DNA of 64,000 bases from JAEUMG01 sp046349315 (GCA_046349315.1 JAXMCQ010000002.1:124001-188000); one strand, 5' to 3'. Shown: positions 1 through 8,951, counted from the stretch's first letter. Made by a program: numbers and translations. Notes: generated by a model from the sequence alone, not told the origin.

Positions 1-2043
1 AAGCTGTCGCCGATCACCAACACGGACGGTGTATTGGCCGCCCTGTACGATCCGCTCGACGGCCATCTCGATCCTTCCGGCACGACGCATGCCTATGCCA
101 AAGCGGCGCGCGCAGCAGGCGCGAAGGTCATCTTGCATAATCCTGTACTCGAAACCAATCCGCGCAAGGATGGTTCGTGGGATGTGGTGACGCAGGAAGG
201 CACGATTATTGCCGAGCATGTGGTGAACTGCGGCGGGCTCTGGGCTCGTGAAGTCGGCGCGCTCGCCGGCGTCTACCTGCCCCTGCATCCGATGGAGCAT
301 CAATATCTCGTCACTGCCGATGCGCCGGAAGTCTATGAGCGCAACACGGAGCTTCCGCACGTAATGGATCCCGAGGGCGAGAGCTATCTGCGCCAGGAGG
401 GTCGCGGCCTCGTCATCGGTTTCTACGAGCAGAAATGCGATCCGTGGGCGGTTGACGGTACGCCGCTCGATTTCGGGCACGAATTATTGCCCGACAAGCT
501 CGACCGCATCGGCGATTCACTCGAGTTTGCCTTCAAGCGTTTCCCGGTGCTGGCGCGCGCCGGCATCAAGAAGATCATCAACGGGCCTTTCACCTTCGCG
601 CCCGACGGCAATCCGTTAGTCGGCCCGGTGCCTGGCCTCAATAACTACTGGACGGCGGTCGCCGTCATGGCGGGCTTCAGCCAGGGTGGTGGCGTCGGAC
701 TGACTCTGGCCGAATGGATGGTCGACGGTGAACCCTCCCGCAATGTCTTCGCCATGGATGTCGCGCGCTTCGGCAAATGGATCACGCCTGGCTACACGCG
801 CGCCAAGGTGCGCGAGAATTATCAGCGGCGCTTTTCGATTGGCTACCCGAACGAGGAACTGCCGGGTGCGCGCCCGTTTCGCACGACGCCGGCCTATAGT
901 CTTTGGAAGGGCCAGCGCGCTGTGTTCGGCGCGGGCTTCGGCATGGAACACGCCAATTACTTCGCCAAGCCTGGTGAGCCGCTCTTCGAAACGCCAAGTT
1001 TCCGCCGGTCCAATGCCTTTGCGACCGTGGCTGAAGAATGTCGTGTGGTGCGCGAGGCGGTCGGCCTGAATGAGATCCACAATTTCGGAAAGTATCTGGT
1101 CGAAGGGCCGGGCGCCGAAGCTTTCCTTGATCATCTCATGGCCGGACGCATCCCCAGGGTCGGTCGCCTTTCGCTTACCCCCATGCTGAGCCCCAAGGGC
1201 CGGATCATCGGCGATTTCACGATCACGCGGCTTGCCGAGGATCGCTTCCAACTCACTGCTTCCTTCGGCGCGCAGGACTATCACATGCGTTGGTTCCTCA
1301 AGCATATGCCGAAGGAGGGTGTGAAACTCACCAATGTCTCGACCAGCCGCATCGGCTTCCAGATTGCCGGGCCCAGATCGCGCGATCTCCTGGCGAAGGT
1401 CGCCAAGGGCGATGTGTCGACGGCGGCCTTGCCCTTCATGGCAGCAATGGAAATGGACATCGGCCTCTGTCGAGCGCTGGTGCAGCGCGTCTCCTATACC
1501 GGCGACCTCGGCTATGAAATCTATGTTCCAGCGGAGGACCAGCTGTCGCTCTATGAAACGCTGACTGCTGCGGGCGCCGAATTCGGTCTCAAGCCTTTCG
1601 GCATGCGTGCCATGATGAGCCTGCGACTCGAGAAGTCATTCGGGTCGTGGCTGCGGGAATTCAAGCCGGACTACTCGCCGCTTGAAACCGGCCTTGACCG
1701 TTTTGTCGCCTACAACAAGCCCGCCGATTTCATCGGCAAGGCAGCAGCATTGAAGGAGAAGGCCGAGGGCGTGAAGCGCCGGCTCTCGACCTTCGTGGTC
1801 GAAGCCAAGGACGCCGATGTCTGGGGTGACGAGCCGATCTGGATCGATGGAAAGGTTGAGGGTTTCGTTTCTTCAGGGGGCTATGCGCATCACGCCAAGA
1901 AGTCGGTCGCCATGGGCTTCCTGCCGGTTGAGAAGATCAAGGACGGGCTGAAGGTCGAGATCGAGATATTGGGCGAACGCCGGCCGGCCTTCCTTGTAAC
2001 AGAGACGCTTTTTGACCCAAAGGCAGAGCGGCTGCGCGGCTGA
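1..2043 (+). CDS. FAD-dependent oxidoreductase with C-terminal GcvT domains (dimethylglycine/sarcosine dehydrogenase-like), 5' end missing
   Basis: The frame is open from base 1, so the start and the N-terminal FAD-binding Rossmann motif lie outside the window. The visible 680 residues begin in a DAO-type oxidoreductase domain, which closes with a PDGNPLVGPVPG segment and a glycine-rich FAD loop (GFSQGGGVG). From about residue 290 onward the protein is an aminomethyltransferase-like (GcvT plus GcvT C-terminal) module. This architecture is that of dimethylglycine/sarcosine dehydrogenases, which oxidatively demethylate N-methylglycines and pass the one-carbon unit to tetrahydrofolate in the cytoplasm. 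The exact methylamine substrate cannot be read from the sequence. A fatty acid desaturase follows 58 bases downstream on the same strand. Confidence 0.85.
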   Translation, partial: KLSPITNTDGVLAALYDPLDGHLDPSGTTHAYAKAARAAGAKVILHNPVLETNPRKDGSWDVVTQEGTIIAEHVVNCGGLWAREVGALAGVYLPLHPMEHQYLVTADAPEVYERNTELPHVMDPEGESYLRQEGRGLVIGFYEQKCDPWAVDGTPLDFGHELLPDKLDRIGDSLEFAFKRFPVLARAGIKKIINGPFTFAPDGNPLVGPVPGLNNYWTAVAVMAGFSQGGGVGLTLAEWMVDGEPSRNVFAMDVARFGKWITPGYTRAKVRENYQRRFSIGYPNEELPGARPFRTTPAYSLWKGQRAVFGAGFGMEHANYFAKPGEPLFETPSFRRSNAFATVAEECRVVREAVGLNEIHNFGKYLVEGPGAEAFLDHLMAGRIPRVGRLSLTPMLSPKGRIIGDFTITRLAEDRFQLTASFGAQDYHMRWFLKHMPKEGVKLTNVSTSRIGFQIAGPRSRDLLAKVAKGDVSTAALPFMAAMEMDIGLCRALVQRVSYTGDLGYEIYVPAEDQLSLYETLTAAGAEFGLKPFGMRAMMSLRLEKSFGSWLREFKPDYSPLETGLDRFVAYNKPADFIGKAAALKEKAEGVKRRLSTFVVEAKDADVWGDEPIWIDGKVEGFVSSGGYAHHAKKSVAMGFLPVEKIKDGLKVEIEILGERRPAFLVTETLFDPKAERLRG

Positions 2044-2101
2044 CGTTTGGCAGCAGCATGTCACTTGGTGTATGACGCGACGAAGGAGATAAACGGGAAT
2101 C

Positions 2102-3046
2102 ATGACGGACGGCGTAGTGAGCGCGCGGCGGGCCATCGAATGGCCGACCATGCTGCTGATTGCTGCTTTATGGGTGAGTTTCAGTCTCCTCACCTGGTTT
2201 CATGCCTCGCTGCCCTGGTGGGTACTGACCCCGGTCGGCGCCTATCTCTGTGCGCTGCATGGCTCGCTGCAACACGAGGCTTTGCACGGCCATCCGACCC
2301 GCAACGCGTTCCTGAACGAACTCCTCCTGTTCCCGCCGATCACCCTTTGGTTCCCCTATCGCCGTTACAAGAAGCTGCACCTTATCCACCACCGCAATGA
2401 CTTCCTGACCGACCCGGTTGAGGATCCTGAATCCTACTATTTCGACCCGCAGGCCTGGGAACGCACACCGCCCTCTCTGCGCTTCCTCTACACGGTCAAC
2501 AATTCCATGCTGGGCCGCTTTCTCCTGGGGCCGGCGATCGTGGTTTGCCGATTCTGGCCGGATGAATTCCGCCGCATGCTCAAAGGCGAGCGCAACATCA
2601 TCGAAGCCTGGGCGCTGCACGCAGTCGGCATCGTCATCGTCTATCTCTGGGTGAGCGTCATTTGCGGCATGCCCTTCTGGGCCTACGTCATCGGCGTTGC
2701 CTATTGGGGCAATTCCATCACCATGATGCGCTCCTTTGCCGAGCATCGCGCCCACGATGCGCCGGGCTGCCGCACCATCGTGGTCGAGAGCAATCCGATC
2801 GTCTCATTGCTCTACCTCAACAACAATCTTCACATGGCGCATCACGAAATGCCGCCGATGGCCTGGTATCAATTGCCGGCCTATTACCGCGCCCATCGCG
2901 AGCGCTTAATCACCGAGAACTGTGCCTATGTGATGAAGGGCTATTCGGAGATCGCACGGCGCTGGCTCCTCAAGCCCAAGGAGCCTGTGGCGCATCCCAA
3001 TATGGCTAGCCTGCCGGCCAATCGGAACGCCGACGCCGCCTATTGA
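2102..3046 (+). CDS. Membrane fatty acid desaturase family protein
   Basis: The 314-residue protein has hydrophobic segments near residues 15-55 and 160-205. It carries the three histidine clusters of the PF00487 desaturase/hydroxylase superfamily: HEALHGH (HxxxH), HLIHH (HxxHH) and HMAHH (HxxHH). These ligate a di-iron centre that inserts a double bond or hydroxyl into a lipid chain at the inner membrane. The clusters are complete, so the enzyme is probably active. Superfamily members include fatty acid desaturases, carotenoid hydroxylases and alkane monooxygenases, and sequence alone does not choose among them. An AAGGAG element lies unusually far (about 13 bases) upstream of the chosen ATG. 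Confidence 0.82.
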   Translation: MTDGVVSARRAIEWPTMLLIAALWVSFSLLTWFHASLPWWVLTPVGAYLCALHGSLQHEALHGHPTRNAFLNELLLFPPITLWFPYRRYKKLHLIHHRNDFLTDPVEDPESYYFDPQAWERTPPSLRFLYTVNNSMLGRFLLGPAIVVCRFWPDEFRRMLKGERNIIEAWALHAVGIVIVYLWVSVICGMPFWAYVIGVAYWGNSITMMRSFAEHRAHDAPGCRTIVVESNPIVSLLYLNNNLHMAHHEMPPMAWYQLPAYYRAHRERLITENCAYVMKGYSEIARRWLLKPKEPVAHPNMASLPANRNADAAY

Positions 3047-3160
3047 GCGGCGCTGCGTTATCCGAAATGTGATCGGACAGAGGACTGCATCTCGCATATG
3101 ATGTTGCGCAATGGCGGTGCGGAAGCGCCGCGCCGCTCATCAGATGCAAGGGAGGCTCTG

Positions 3161-3259
3161 ATGCGGAGATCCTCATTGCCAAGCATTGGGCTGAAAAGCG
3201 CCGGGATATTGATCGGTGCATTGATACTTTTTGGATTCATGTGGGCGATGTCACCCTGA
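3161..3259 (+). CDS. Small single-helix membrane protein, 32 aa, hypothetical
   Basis: A short ORF starts at an ATG with a strong AGGGAGG ribosome binding site six bases upstream. After a basic N terminus (MRRS) comes one continuous hydrophobic segment of about 18 residues (roughly residues 13-30), and the protein ends in SP. This is the typical layout of a bacterial small membrane protein. A GC-rich hairpin follows within 20 bases, consistent with a short self-contained transcript. I do not recognise the family. The good ribosome binding site and the hydrophobic profile are the only support. Confidence 0.45.
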   Translation: MRRSSLPSIGLKSAGILIGALILFGFMWAMSP

Positions 3260-3276
3260 ACTTGAGCAAACAATAA

Positions 3277-3299
3277 CCGGCGGCCTTGCGGGCCGCCGG
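3277..3299. terminator. GC-rich hairpin between convergent genes
   Basis: A perfect nine-base inverted repeat (CCGGCGGCC / GGCCGCCGG) with a five-base loop sits between the convergent small ORF and the MFS gene. There is no clear T-run on either side, so it is either a weak bidirectional terminator or a processing hairpin. Confidence 0.4.
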
Positions 3300-3322
3300 C
3301 GAGTTTGCGAGACGCGGTTATG

Positions 3323-4993
3323 CTATCGCGTAATATCGACGTCCTTTGTCTCGCGCAGGAAGATCGTACCGACCACGACCGTCATGGCCGCGACCACGAT
3401 CGGATACCACAGGCCGTGATAAATATTGCCTGATGATGCGACCATTGCCGTAGCGAGCAGCGGCAGCATGCCCCCGAACCAGCCATTGCCGATGTGATAG
3501 GGCAGCGACATAGAGGTGTAGCGAATCTTGGTTGGGAACAACTCGACCAGATAGGCGGCGATCGGGCCATAGACCATGGTTACATAGAGCACCATGATGA
3601 CCAATATCAGCTCCGCCATGAACCAGTTGATCCGTGCCGGATCGGCCGCCGCCGGATAGCCAAGCTCCTTGAATGCTGCGCTCCAGGTTTCCTGGCGAAC
3701 AACCAAATCCTTCTTGGCCGGATCGGTCGACTTGATCTCGGCCCAGTTCGGCAAGGTCGTCGATCCGACGGTCACGGCCGGCACTGACTGGCCGGGCGTG
3801 TTGACGGTGTCGAAGGAAAGGCCAAGCTTGGTCAGATAGTCCTTGACGCTGTCGCAGTCGGTGAACTTCGACCACGGCCCCACGAAGATATGGAAGTTGC
3901 AGGTCGAAGTATCGACGGCAACCGTCACCTTGTTGTTCGCCTGGAATTCCTCCAGTGCCGGATTGACGGAATGCGTCAGGCCTTGGAACAGCGGGAAATA
4001 AGTGAGCAGGGCGATCAGGCAGCCGGCAAGGATTATCTTCAACCGCCCGATTCGGTCAGATAGCCATCCGAAGAAGACGAAGAAGGGCGTACCGATGATG
4101 AGCGAAATCGCGATCAGGATGTAAGCATAGGTGAAATCAAGCTTGAGCGGCCCGGTAAGGAAGAACAGCGCATAGAACTGCCCCGTATACCAAACCACGC
4201 CCTGGCCTGCCGTGGCGCCGAGCAGCGCCAGCAGCACGTATTTGTTGTTGGGATAGTGGAGGAAGCTTTCGGTCAATGGCGCCTTTGAGCCACGGCCTTC
4301 TTCCTTCATCTTCGTGAAGATCGGCGATTCATTGAGTTTCAGCCGGATATAGACCGAAAAGATGAGAAGAATGGCCGAGACCAGGAAGGGCAGCCGCCAG
4401 CCCCATTCGGCGAACATCGTTTTGTCCATATAGATGCGGCAGAGACCGATAACGAGGAGCGACAGGAAGAAGCCCAAGGTCGCGGTCGTCTGAATCCAGC
4501 TTGTGGCAAAACCGCGCTTTCCGGGGCGCGCATGTTCGGCGACATAGGTTGCCGCACCGCCATATTCACCGCCGAGCGCCAGGCCCTGCAGCAGGCGGAG
4601 GATGACAAGCAGCAAAGGCGCAAGCCAGCCAATCGCCGCATAGGTGGGAAGGAGGCCGACCAGGAAGGTTGCTGAACCCATCACCAGGATGGTGACGAGA
4701 AAGGTGTACTTTCGGCCGACGAGATCGCCGATACGCCCGAAAACCAGGGCGCCGAAGGGACGAACCAGGAAGCCCGCGGCATAGGTCGCAAACGCCGCCA
4801 GCAGCGCTGCCGTGTTATTGCCGGGCGGGAAGAACACGGCAGCGAAGAACGGTGCCAGAGTTGCGTAAAGATAGAAATCATACCATTCGAAGACGGTGCC
4901 AAGCGACGACGCGAAAATCACGAATCGCTCGTCCTTGGTAACGCCGGCTTGGCGCTGCGAGGTATGAAGCGCGCCTTCCCCAGTTGTAGCCAT
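3323..4993 (-). CDS. MFS transporter, metabolite:H+ symporter (ProP/ShiA-like) family
   Basis: The 556-residue polytopic inner-membrane protein starts with a TFEWYDFYLY-like segment (residues ~32-42). It carries the GRIGDLVGRK loop and the second-half GWLSDRIGR loop, both typical of MHS-family symporters, and has about 12 hydrophobic segments. It is about 100 residues longer than usual. The excess is a hydrophilic periplasmic-type insertion (about residues 345-440) with two cysteines (STCNF and TDCDS) between hydrophobic segments of the C-terminal half. Such symporters take up organic acids, betaines or aromatic acids; the substrate is unknown. A GGGAGGAA ribosome binding site precedes the ATG. 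Confidence 0.85.
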   Translation of the reverse strand: MATTGEGALHTSQRQAGVTKDERFVIFASSLGTVFEWYDFYLYATLAPFFAAVFFPPGNNTAALLAAFATYAAGFLVRPFGALVFGRIGDLVGRKYTFLVTILVMGSATFLVGLLPTYAAIGWLAPLLLVILRLLQGLALGGEYGGAATYVAEHARPGKRGFATSWIQTTATLGFFLSLLVIGLCRIYMDKTMFAEWGWRLPFLVSAILLIFSVYIRLKLNESPIFTKMKEEGRGSKAPLTESFLHYPNNKYVLLALLGATAGQGVVWYTGQFYALFFLTGPLKLDFTYAYILIAISLIIGTPFFVFFGWLSDRIGRLKIILAGCLIALLTYFPLFQGLTHSVNPALEEFQANNKVTVAVDTSTCNFHIFVGPWSKFTDCDSVKDYLTKLGLSFDTVNTPGQSVPAVTVGSTTLPNWAEIKSTDPAKKDLVVRQETWSAAFKELGYPAAADPARINWFMAELILVIMVLYVTMVYGPIAAYLVELFPTKIRYTSMSLPYHIGNGWFGGMLPLLATAMVASSGNIYHGLWYPIVVAAMTVVVGTIFLRETKDVDITR

Positions 4994-5089
4994 GTGCGGT
5001 TCCTCCCATCAGGTCGCACCGCAATTGCGCGATGCGGACCCCCGACACTCCATAACATCCGGGCTTTCACGCCAGAATTGGACTTTCGG

Positions 5090-6502
5090 CTAGGCTACGA
5101 GCGGTGCTGGAGGTTGATGGCGCTCGCGCACGACCGTGACCGTGCAAGGTGCATTGGCCGCTACTTCTGCCGATACGGTGCCGAGCAGGCTGCGCAAGGT
5201 CGAATTGGCGCGCGCGCCCATAACGATGTGATCGACATTGTTCGCAACTGCGAAATCGAGGATGGCCGCAGCCGGATCGGGCGATTCGAGCACGTGAAAG
5301 GTGACCGCGCTGTCGCCGAGCTTCAATGGCGCGGCCCAGTGTTTGAGTTCAACAAGGCGATGCACATGGATATTTTCGCCATCCTCATCGATTGTGCGAT
5401 CGAGCATGATGCGCCCGCGCTTTAGCACGTTGATGCAGGCGATGCGCGCGCCCGGTGCGTTGTCGAGAAGGCGGCGCGCAGTTGCGCGCAGCAATTCCGA
5501 CAGGCGGGTATTGGTCGCGGCAAGGTCGATGGCGACAAGAATGATCGCCGCCGGCGACAGCTCGCCGTGATAGTCAGCCTGCATGCGAGCCTTAAGAAGC
5601 CCCGAATCAAACCGGCGGCGCAGCACTGTGAGCCAGGGATTGCGTTGGAGGCGCGCTGACCTTTCAGTGAGCTTGACCTGGTCGGGATGCTTGAGGTCGA
5701 AGGCAAGCTGTGCCGCAGTGGGGTAGCGGTCGGCAGGCAGAACTTCGAGACAGCGCAGGATGATTTCCTGAAGCCAGGGCGGGCAATCCGGCGACAGCTG
5801 ACGCGGCGGAGTCGGATCGCGCCACAGCCGGCGCTTCAAACCGTTCATTCGCTGCGGATCGCCGAAGGGCTCCCTGCCGGTGACGAGGTAATAGAGGAGG
5901 ACGCCAAGCGCGAAAATATCGCTGCGCTTGTCGCCTCTTATGCCGAGAATCTGCTCGGGCGCCATATAAGGGGCGGTGCCATAGGGCAGGCGGAACTCTT
6001 CGGCCATCAGATCGGGAAGCTGGCTGTGATGCGCCAGCCCGAAATCGATGAGCACGCATTCGCCGGACGGCCGGAACATGATGTTTGCCGGCTTGATGTC
6101 GTGATGCACCACGTGCTGGCGATGGAGAGAATCGAGCGCACAAGCGATCTTCTGACCAAGCGCTGCAACCTCCTCTGGCTTCATGCGGCCTTCGGGCTCG
6201 GGGAGTGCGGCGCCGGCAATCTGCTCCATGGCGATGTAAGGCTGGACCGCGAAATCGCCGGTGCCGAAACAGTCGGGAACATGCGGCCCCGACAGGCGCG
6301 GCAGGATCATCTGCTCCATTTCGAAGCTGACGATCGCGGCAGGGTCCTCGCCCTCGAACAGCAACGGCACCTTCACGAGGATCGGCGAGCCGATCCCGGG
6401 CTTCGTCGCCTCATAAAGCGTAGCCATCCCGCCCTTGTGAACAAGCTTGCCGATGATGAAGCCATCGAGATCGGCACCGGTTTCGATACGGGGCTTGGCC
6501 AT
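5090..6502 (-). CDS. Serine/threonine protein kinase fused to a universal stress protein domain
   Basis: Residues 10-270 form a Hanks-type kinase: glycine loop KGGMATLYEA, lysine K44, catalytic loop HHDIKPAN (D135, with HHD replacing HRD), DFG at 153-155 and a YMAPEQ activation-loop motif. All catalytic residues are present. Residues ~315-465 form a UspA-like domain ending in a VMGAR...LLGTVS...APCTVTVVR nucleotide-binding signature. There is no transmembrane segment, so this is a cytoplasmic kinase, unlike the PknB type. It lies five bases downstream of a metallophosphoesterase gene and is probably co-transcribed with it. The targets are unknown; the USP domain suggests a link to energy or stress status. 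Confidence 0.88.
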   Translation of the reverse strand: MAKPRIETGADLDGFIIGKLVHKGGMATLYEATKPGIGSPILVKVPLLFEGEDPAAIVSFEMEQMILPRLSGPHVPDCFGTGDFAVQPYIAMEQIAGAALPEPEGRMKPEEVAALGQKIACALDSLHRQHVVHHDIKPANIMFRPSGECVLIDFGLAHHSQLPDLMAEEFRLPYGTAPYMAPEQILGIRGDKRSDIFALGVLLYYLVTGREPFGDPQRMNGLKRRLWRDPTPPRQLSPDCPPWLQEIILRCLEVLPADRYPTAAQLAFDLKHPDQVKLTERSARLQRNPWLTVLRRRFDSGLLKARMQADYHGELSPAAIILVAIDLAATNTRLSELLRATARRLLDNAPGARIACINVLKRGRIMLDRTIDEDGENIHVHRLVELKHWAAPLKLGDSAVTFHVLESPDPAAAILDFAVANNVDHIVMGARANSTLRSLLGTVSAEVAANAPCTVTVVRERHQPPAPLVA

Positions 6503-6507
6503 GCTGT

Positions 6508-7248
6508 CTACCGGCCGTGTCTCAGGCGTTCGGCGAAAGCTGGCGGCAGGCCGGCGGCAATAATCTTTCGCGCGGCTGTCTCGATATCATAGGGAACGCG
6601 CCTGAATGTCAGCTCATTGCGTTCCTCATCGAGGATGGCAAGCGACGCGGCCGCGACGCCGTCGCGCGGTTGTCCGACCGACCCCAAGACGACGAGCCAA
6701 CGCCGCTGCGGCATGAGCGGGATCGCCATGTCGGCCACGGGGACAAAGCGCGTAAGCTTTCCGGTCATCGAGCGGCTATAGATGGCCGGTTCATGCACGT
6801 GCCCGCAGAACGTGACCGGCATTGCGGTCGCTGCCAGCGAGCGCGCGGCGTCTTCGCTATCGAGCACGTAGTTCCACTCCGCTGGGCTGGATGCGTCCGC
6901 ATGCACATAGAGCCGCGAGTATTCCTGGACTGTGAGCGGCAATTGGCCGAGAAACGCGCTGGCCTCAGCGCTGAGCTCTGAGCGCGTCCAGTCGATCGCC
7001 CGACGCGCCAGCTCGTTCATGCTAATTCCTGTATCGGCGATGGCTGCATCGTGGTTGCCCTTGACCGCGATCGCACCCTCCGCAACGGCCACCATGATCT
7101 TTTGGGTCACGGCTTCGGGATCCGCGCCATAGCCGACATAGTCCCCCAAGAAAACCAGGCGCCCGACGTCGCTTCCCCGCACATGCCTGAGGCATGCCTC
7201 GAGCGCTTCGAGATTGCCGTGTATGTCGGCCAGGAGGGCGATGGCCAT
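6508..7248 (-). CDS. Calcineurin-like metallophosphoesterase
   Basis: The 246-residue cytoplasmic protein has the full metallophosphoesterase signature: DIHGN near residue 8, GDYVGYG, GNHD and GHVH. These residues build a di-metal phosphoesterase site. The family includes protein phosphatases, nucleotide phosphodiesterases and diadenosine-tetraphosphatases. The gene is upstream of, and five bases from, a Ser/Thr kinase-USP gene, so reversal of kinase-driven phosphorylation is plausible. That is an inference from position only. Confidence 0.85.
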   Translation of the reverse strand: MAIALLADIHGNLEALEACLRHVRGSDVGRLVFLGDYVGYGADPEAVTQKIMVAVAEGAIAVKGNHDAAIADTGISMNELARRAIDWTRSELSAEASAFLGQLPLTVQEYSRLYVHADASSPAEWNYVLDSEDAARSLAATAMPVTFCGHVHEPAIYSRSMTGKLTRFVPVADMAIPLMPQRRWLVVLGSVGQPRDGVAAASLAILDEERNELTFRRVPYDIETAARKIIAAGLPPAFAERLRHGR

Positions 7249-7357
7249 ATTGTGTCTTATAGGAAAGATCGCTGCTCAGCGCCATCGGGCGGATCGGCGC
7301 GGGTAGGCCGTTTCAGGCTGGACAAGGCCCGTCCGGCTCGCCTATATCCGGCCCCGC

Positions 7358-7433
<76 letters not shown>

Positions 7434-7619
7434 TTCTTTCTCCCAAGCAATTCAAGCATTTATGGTGTGGCTAGAGCTGCAGGCGCGGGTCGCATTTAGC
7501 GGGCGCAACACCGATGCAACACGAACGGCCAATTCGTTCTACCTGCGTTCTAGCCTGCGCGCGTAAAGGCGGAACTTTTCCTGCGCGCCCTTGCTCTTCA
7601 GCGGGGCGAGGAAAGCACA

Positions 7620-7953
7620 ATGACAAATGTTGCGACTTTGCCACCTGCTCGCAATCCTTACGACACCGAAGACCCCGACAACTACCTAGCCAGCTACTAT
7701 AAGACCGGCGGGTACTCCCCTGGATGTCCATCGGGATGTTTGCCTTAGCGGCCGTAATTGATCTCTTTTTCGGGCAAGAGAGCCCGCTTCCAAAGGTGAT
7801 CCACATTCACTTGACGGAGAACACGGCGCCCGAGCAAACCGGCGAGCCAAAGTTCTATGGGTAGTCGGCAAAAAGGAAACCGCGCACCAGGCGCGGCCGG
7901 AGGAGCCAAAGAAAACCCACCATGGCGAGCGTATGATTCCCGCCATCGAATAG
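7620..7953 (+). pseudogene. Frameshifted small membrane protein gene (about 110 aa if restored)
   Basis: An ATG at 7620 has a GAGGA ribosome binding site eight bases upstream and opens a protein-like frame (start MTNVATLPPARNPYD, then LASYYKTGGYSP) that stops soon after. From about 7720 the sense continues in another frame with a hydrophobic segment (FALAAVIDLFFGQE), and from about 7850 in the third frame with a charged tail (KKETAHQARPEEPKKTHH) ending at a TAG at 7951-7953. The three pieces joined read as one coherent small protein with one membrane helix. I do not recognise the family. Either two indels broke the gene or the sequence carries errors; a programmed shift at the CCCC run near 7717 is possible but less likely. 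Confidence 0.35.
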
Positions 7954-8313
7954 GTTTCAAAAAAGCCCTCGCCGAGGGGACCTCAAGCGACGGCAATCAT
8001 TCAAAGTTGCAACCGGAAACCCCAGCCCCCCAGTTGTGGGCCTGCTATGGCAGGCGGGTTCGTCAACAAGCAATCCTAAAGCGAATGCTCATCGTCGATC
8101 ACCCTCGGAAGTGGCCAGCCCGCAACAGGATTCGTAACGGCAGCGGTCACGCCGAAGTAACGGACGGTGGAGATGATCTCACCGTTCGATGCGCCGGAGA
8201 TTCGCCGTCCCACGACGCCACGAACCAAGAAACCCGCCGGGATCAGAATCTGGCGGGTTTTTATTGCCCGGGCTAGGCGTTGACTGACCCGCGTTTAGGG
8301 CCCACTGGGGCCT
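7954..8313. other. Gene-poor stretch with several hairpins
   Basis: No convincing coding frame lies here. A CCCTC-GCC-GAGGG hairpin (7966-7978) has a run of A on its left, so it would terminate transcription on the minus strand. A GCCTGC/GCAGGC hairpin lies at about 8039-8053, and a strong terminator at 8230-8262. The segment between the flanking terminators could encode a small RNA or be phage or island debris. No promoter stands out. Confidence 0.3.
8230..8262 (+). terminator. Rho-independent terminator
   Basis: A nine-base stem (AAACCCGCC / GGCGGGTTT) with a 13-base loop is followed by TTTATT on the plus strand. The A-rich left arm also allows function on the minus strand. No confident gene ends just before it. 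Confidence 0.7.
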
Positions 8314-8436
8314 ATGAGCAAAATAATTACCTACAAGTGCCACAGTTGCGACATCGCCTTCGTCAGGGAGATCACTGAGGGTTCGCCCCTGCCGCGTTGC
8401 CCGAGATGCCAGGGCAAAAGGGTCCGACAAAGATAA
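8314..8436 (+). CDS. Zinc-ribbon mini-protein, 40 aa
   Basis: The ORF encodes a 40-residue protein with two CxxC knuckles, CHSC (residues 9-12) and CPRC (29-32), 16 residues apart. This is the geometry of a minimal treble-clef/zinc-ribbon Zn(II) site. The C terminus is basic (KRVRQR), which would suit nucleic acid or ribosome binding. It resembles FmdB-like or other small regulatory zinc ribbons but is shorter. No strong Shine-Dalgarno sequence precedes the ATG, so the start is uncertain. The regular cysteine spacing is the main evidence that it is real. Confidence 0.55.
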   Translation: MSKIITYKCHSCDIAFVREITEGSPLPRCPRCQGKRVRQR

Positions 8437-8592
8437 ACTGTCAGGCCGACAGGACCGGCGGCAGCGCCGGCACGATGGTTGTAGCTATCCAGTCTTAGTT
8501 GGGCCTATGGTGGGCCTATCGCCGAACCGTGCATCGAGCACCGGCGACTGAGAGACATTCGTTGCACTCCCGCTCGTCACAGGGAGGCTTTA

Positions 8593-8937
8593 ATGACACC
8601 CAATATCCTCGATCAGGCTCGCACTCACATCCAGGAGGCGCTTGTCAATCATGATGGCATCGTCGACGCCAGCGCCGTTGCAGCGGCAGTCAAGGGCCTC
8701 TTTCCTCATGTTGATCTAGGAATTCTGACGAACGCAATCATCGAGGAGACGATCGCTGCAGGCGGTTCTGTGGCGTGGGCGGGGCCCGTCGCCATGAACC
8801 AGAATTTCTCCGACCCGCAGCAGGTAATAAGGCCTGTCTGTGGCGCGCATGTGCTGATCTTTCGGGCCCAAGCCTTCCTGGGCATGGACAAAAACAACTA
8901 CAGCTTCCCGGTCTCTGCGCCGACGTGTCTTTCCTAG
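8593..8937 (+). CDS. Hypothetical protein, first of two tandem paralogs
   Basis: The 114-residue protein is preceded by a strong AGGGAGG site six bases from the ATG. Residues 1-60 (ILDQARTHIQEALVNHDGIV, then DASAVAAAVK...VDLGILTNAIIEE) look all-helical. They align by eye with the N terminus of the next gene: short helix, acidic (I/C)(V/I)DA turn, helix, then a HVDLGIL / YSVDELV step. The last ~45 residues have no counterpart in the neighbour. No family is recognised. The duplication and good ribosome sites argue that both genes are real. Confidence 0.55.
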   Translation: MTPNILDQARTHIQEALVNHDGIVDASAVAAAVKGLFPHVDLGILTNAIIEETIAAGGSVAWAGPVAMNQNFSDPQQVIRPVCGAHVLIFRAQAFLGMDKNNYSFPVSAPTCLS

Positions 8938-8951
8938 AGAGGACTAACTCT

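Noticed and set aside
7717..7726. Programmed -1 ribosomal frameshift site in the small broken gene
   Set aside because: The CCCC run is not a classical slippery heptamer, no downstream stem stands out, and a second unrelated frame change follows.
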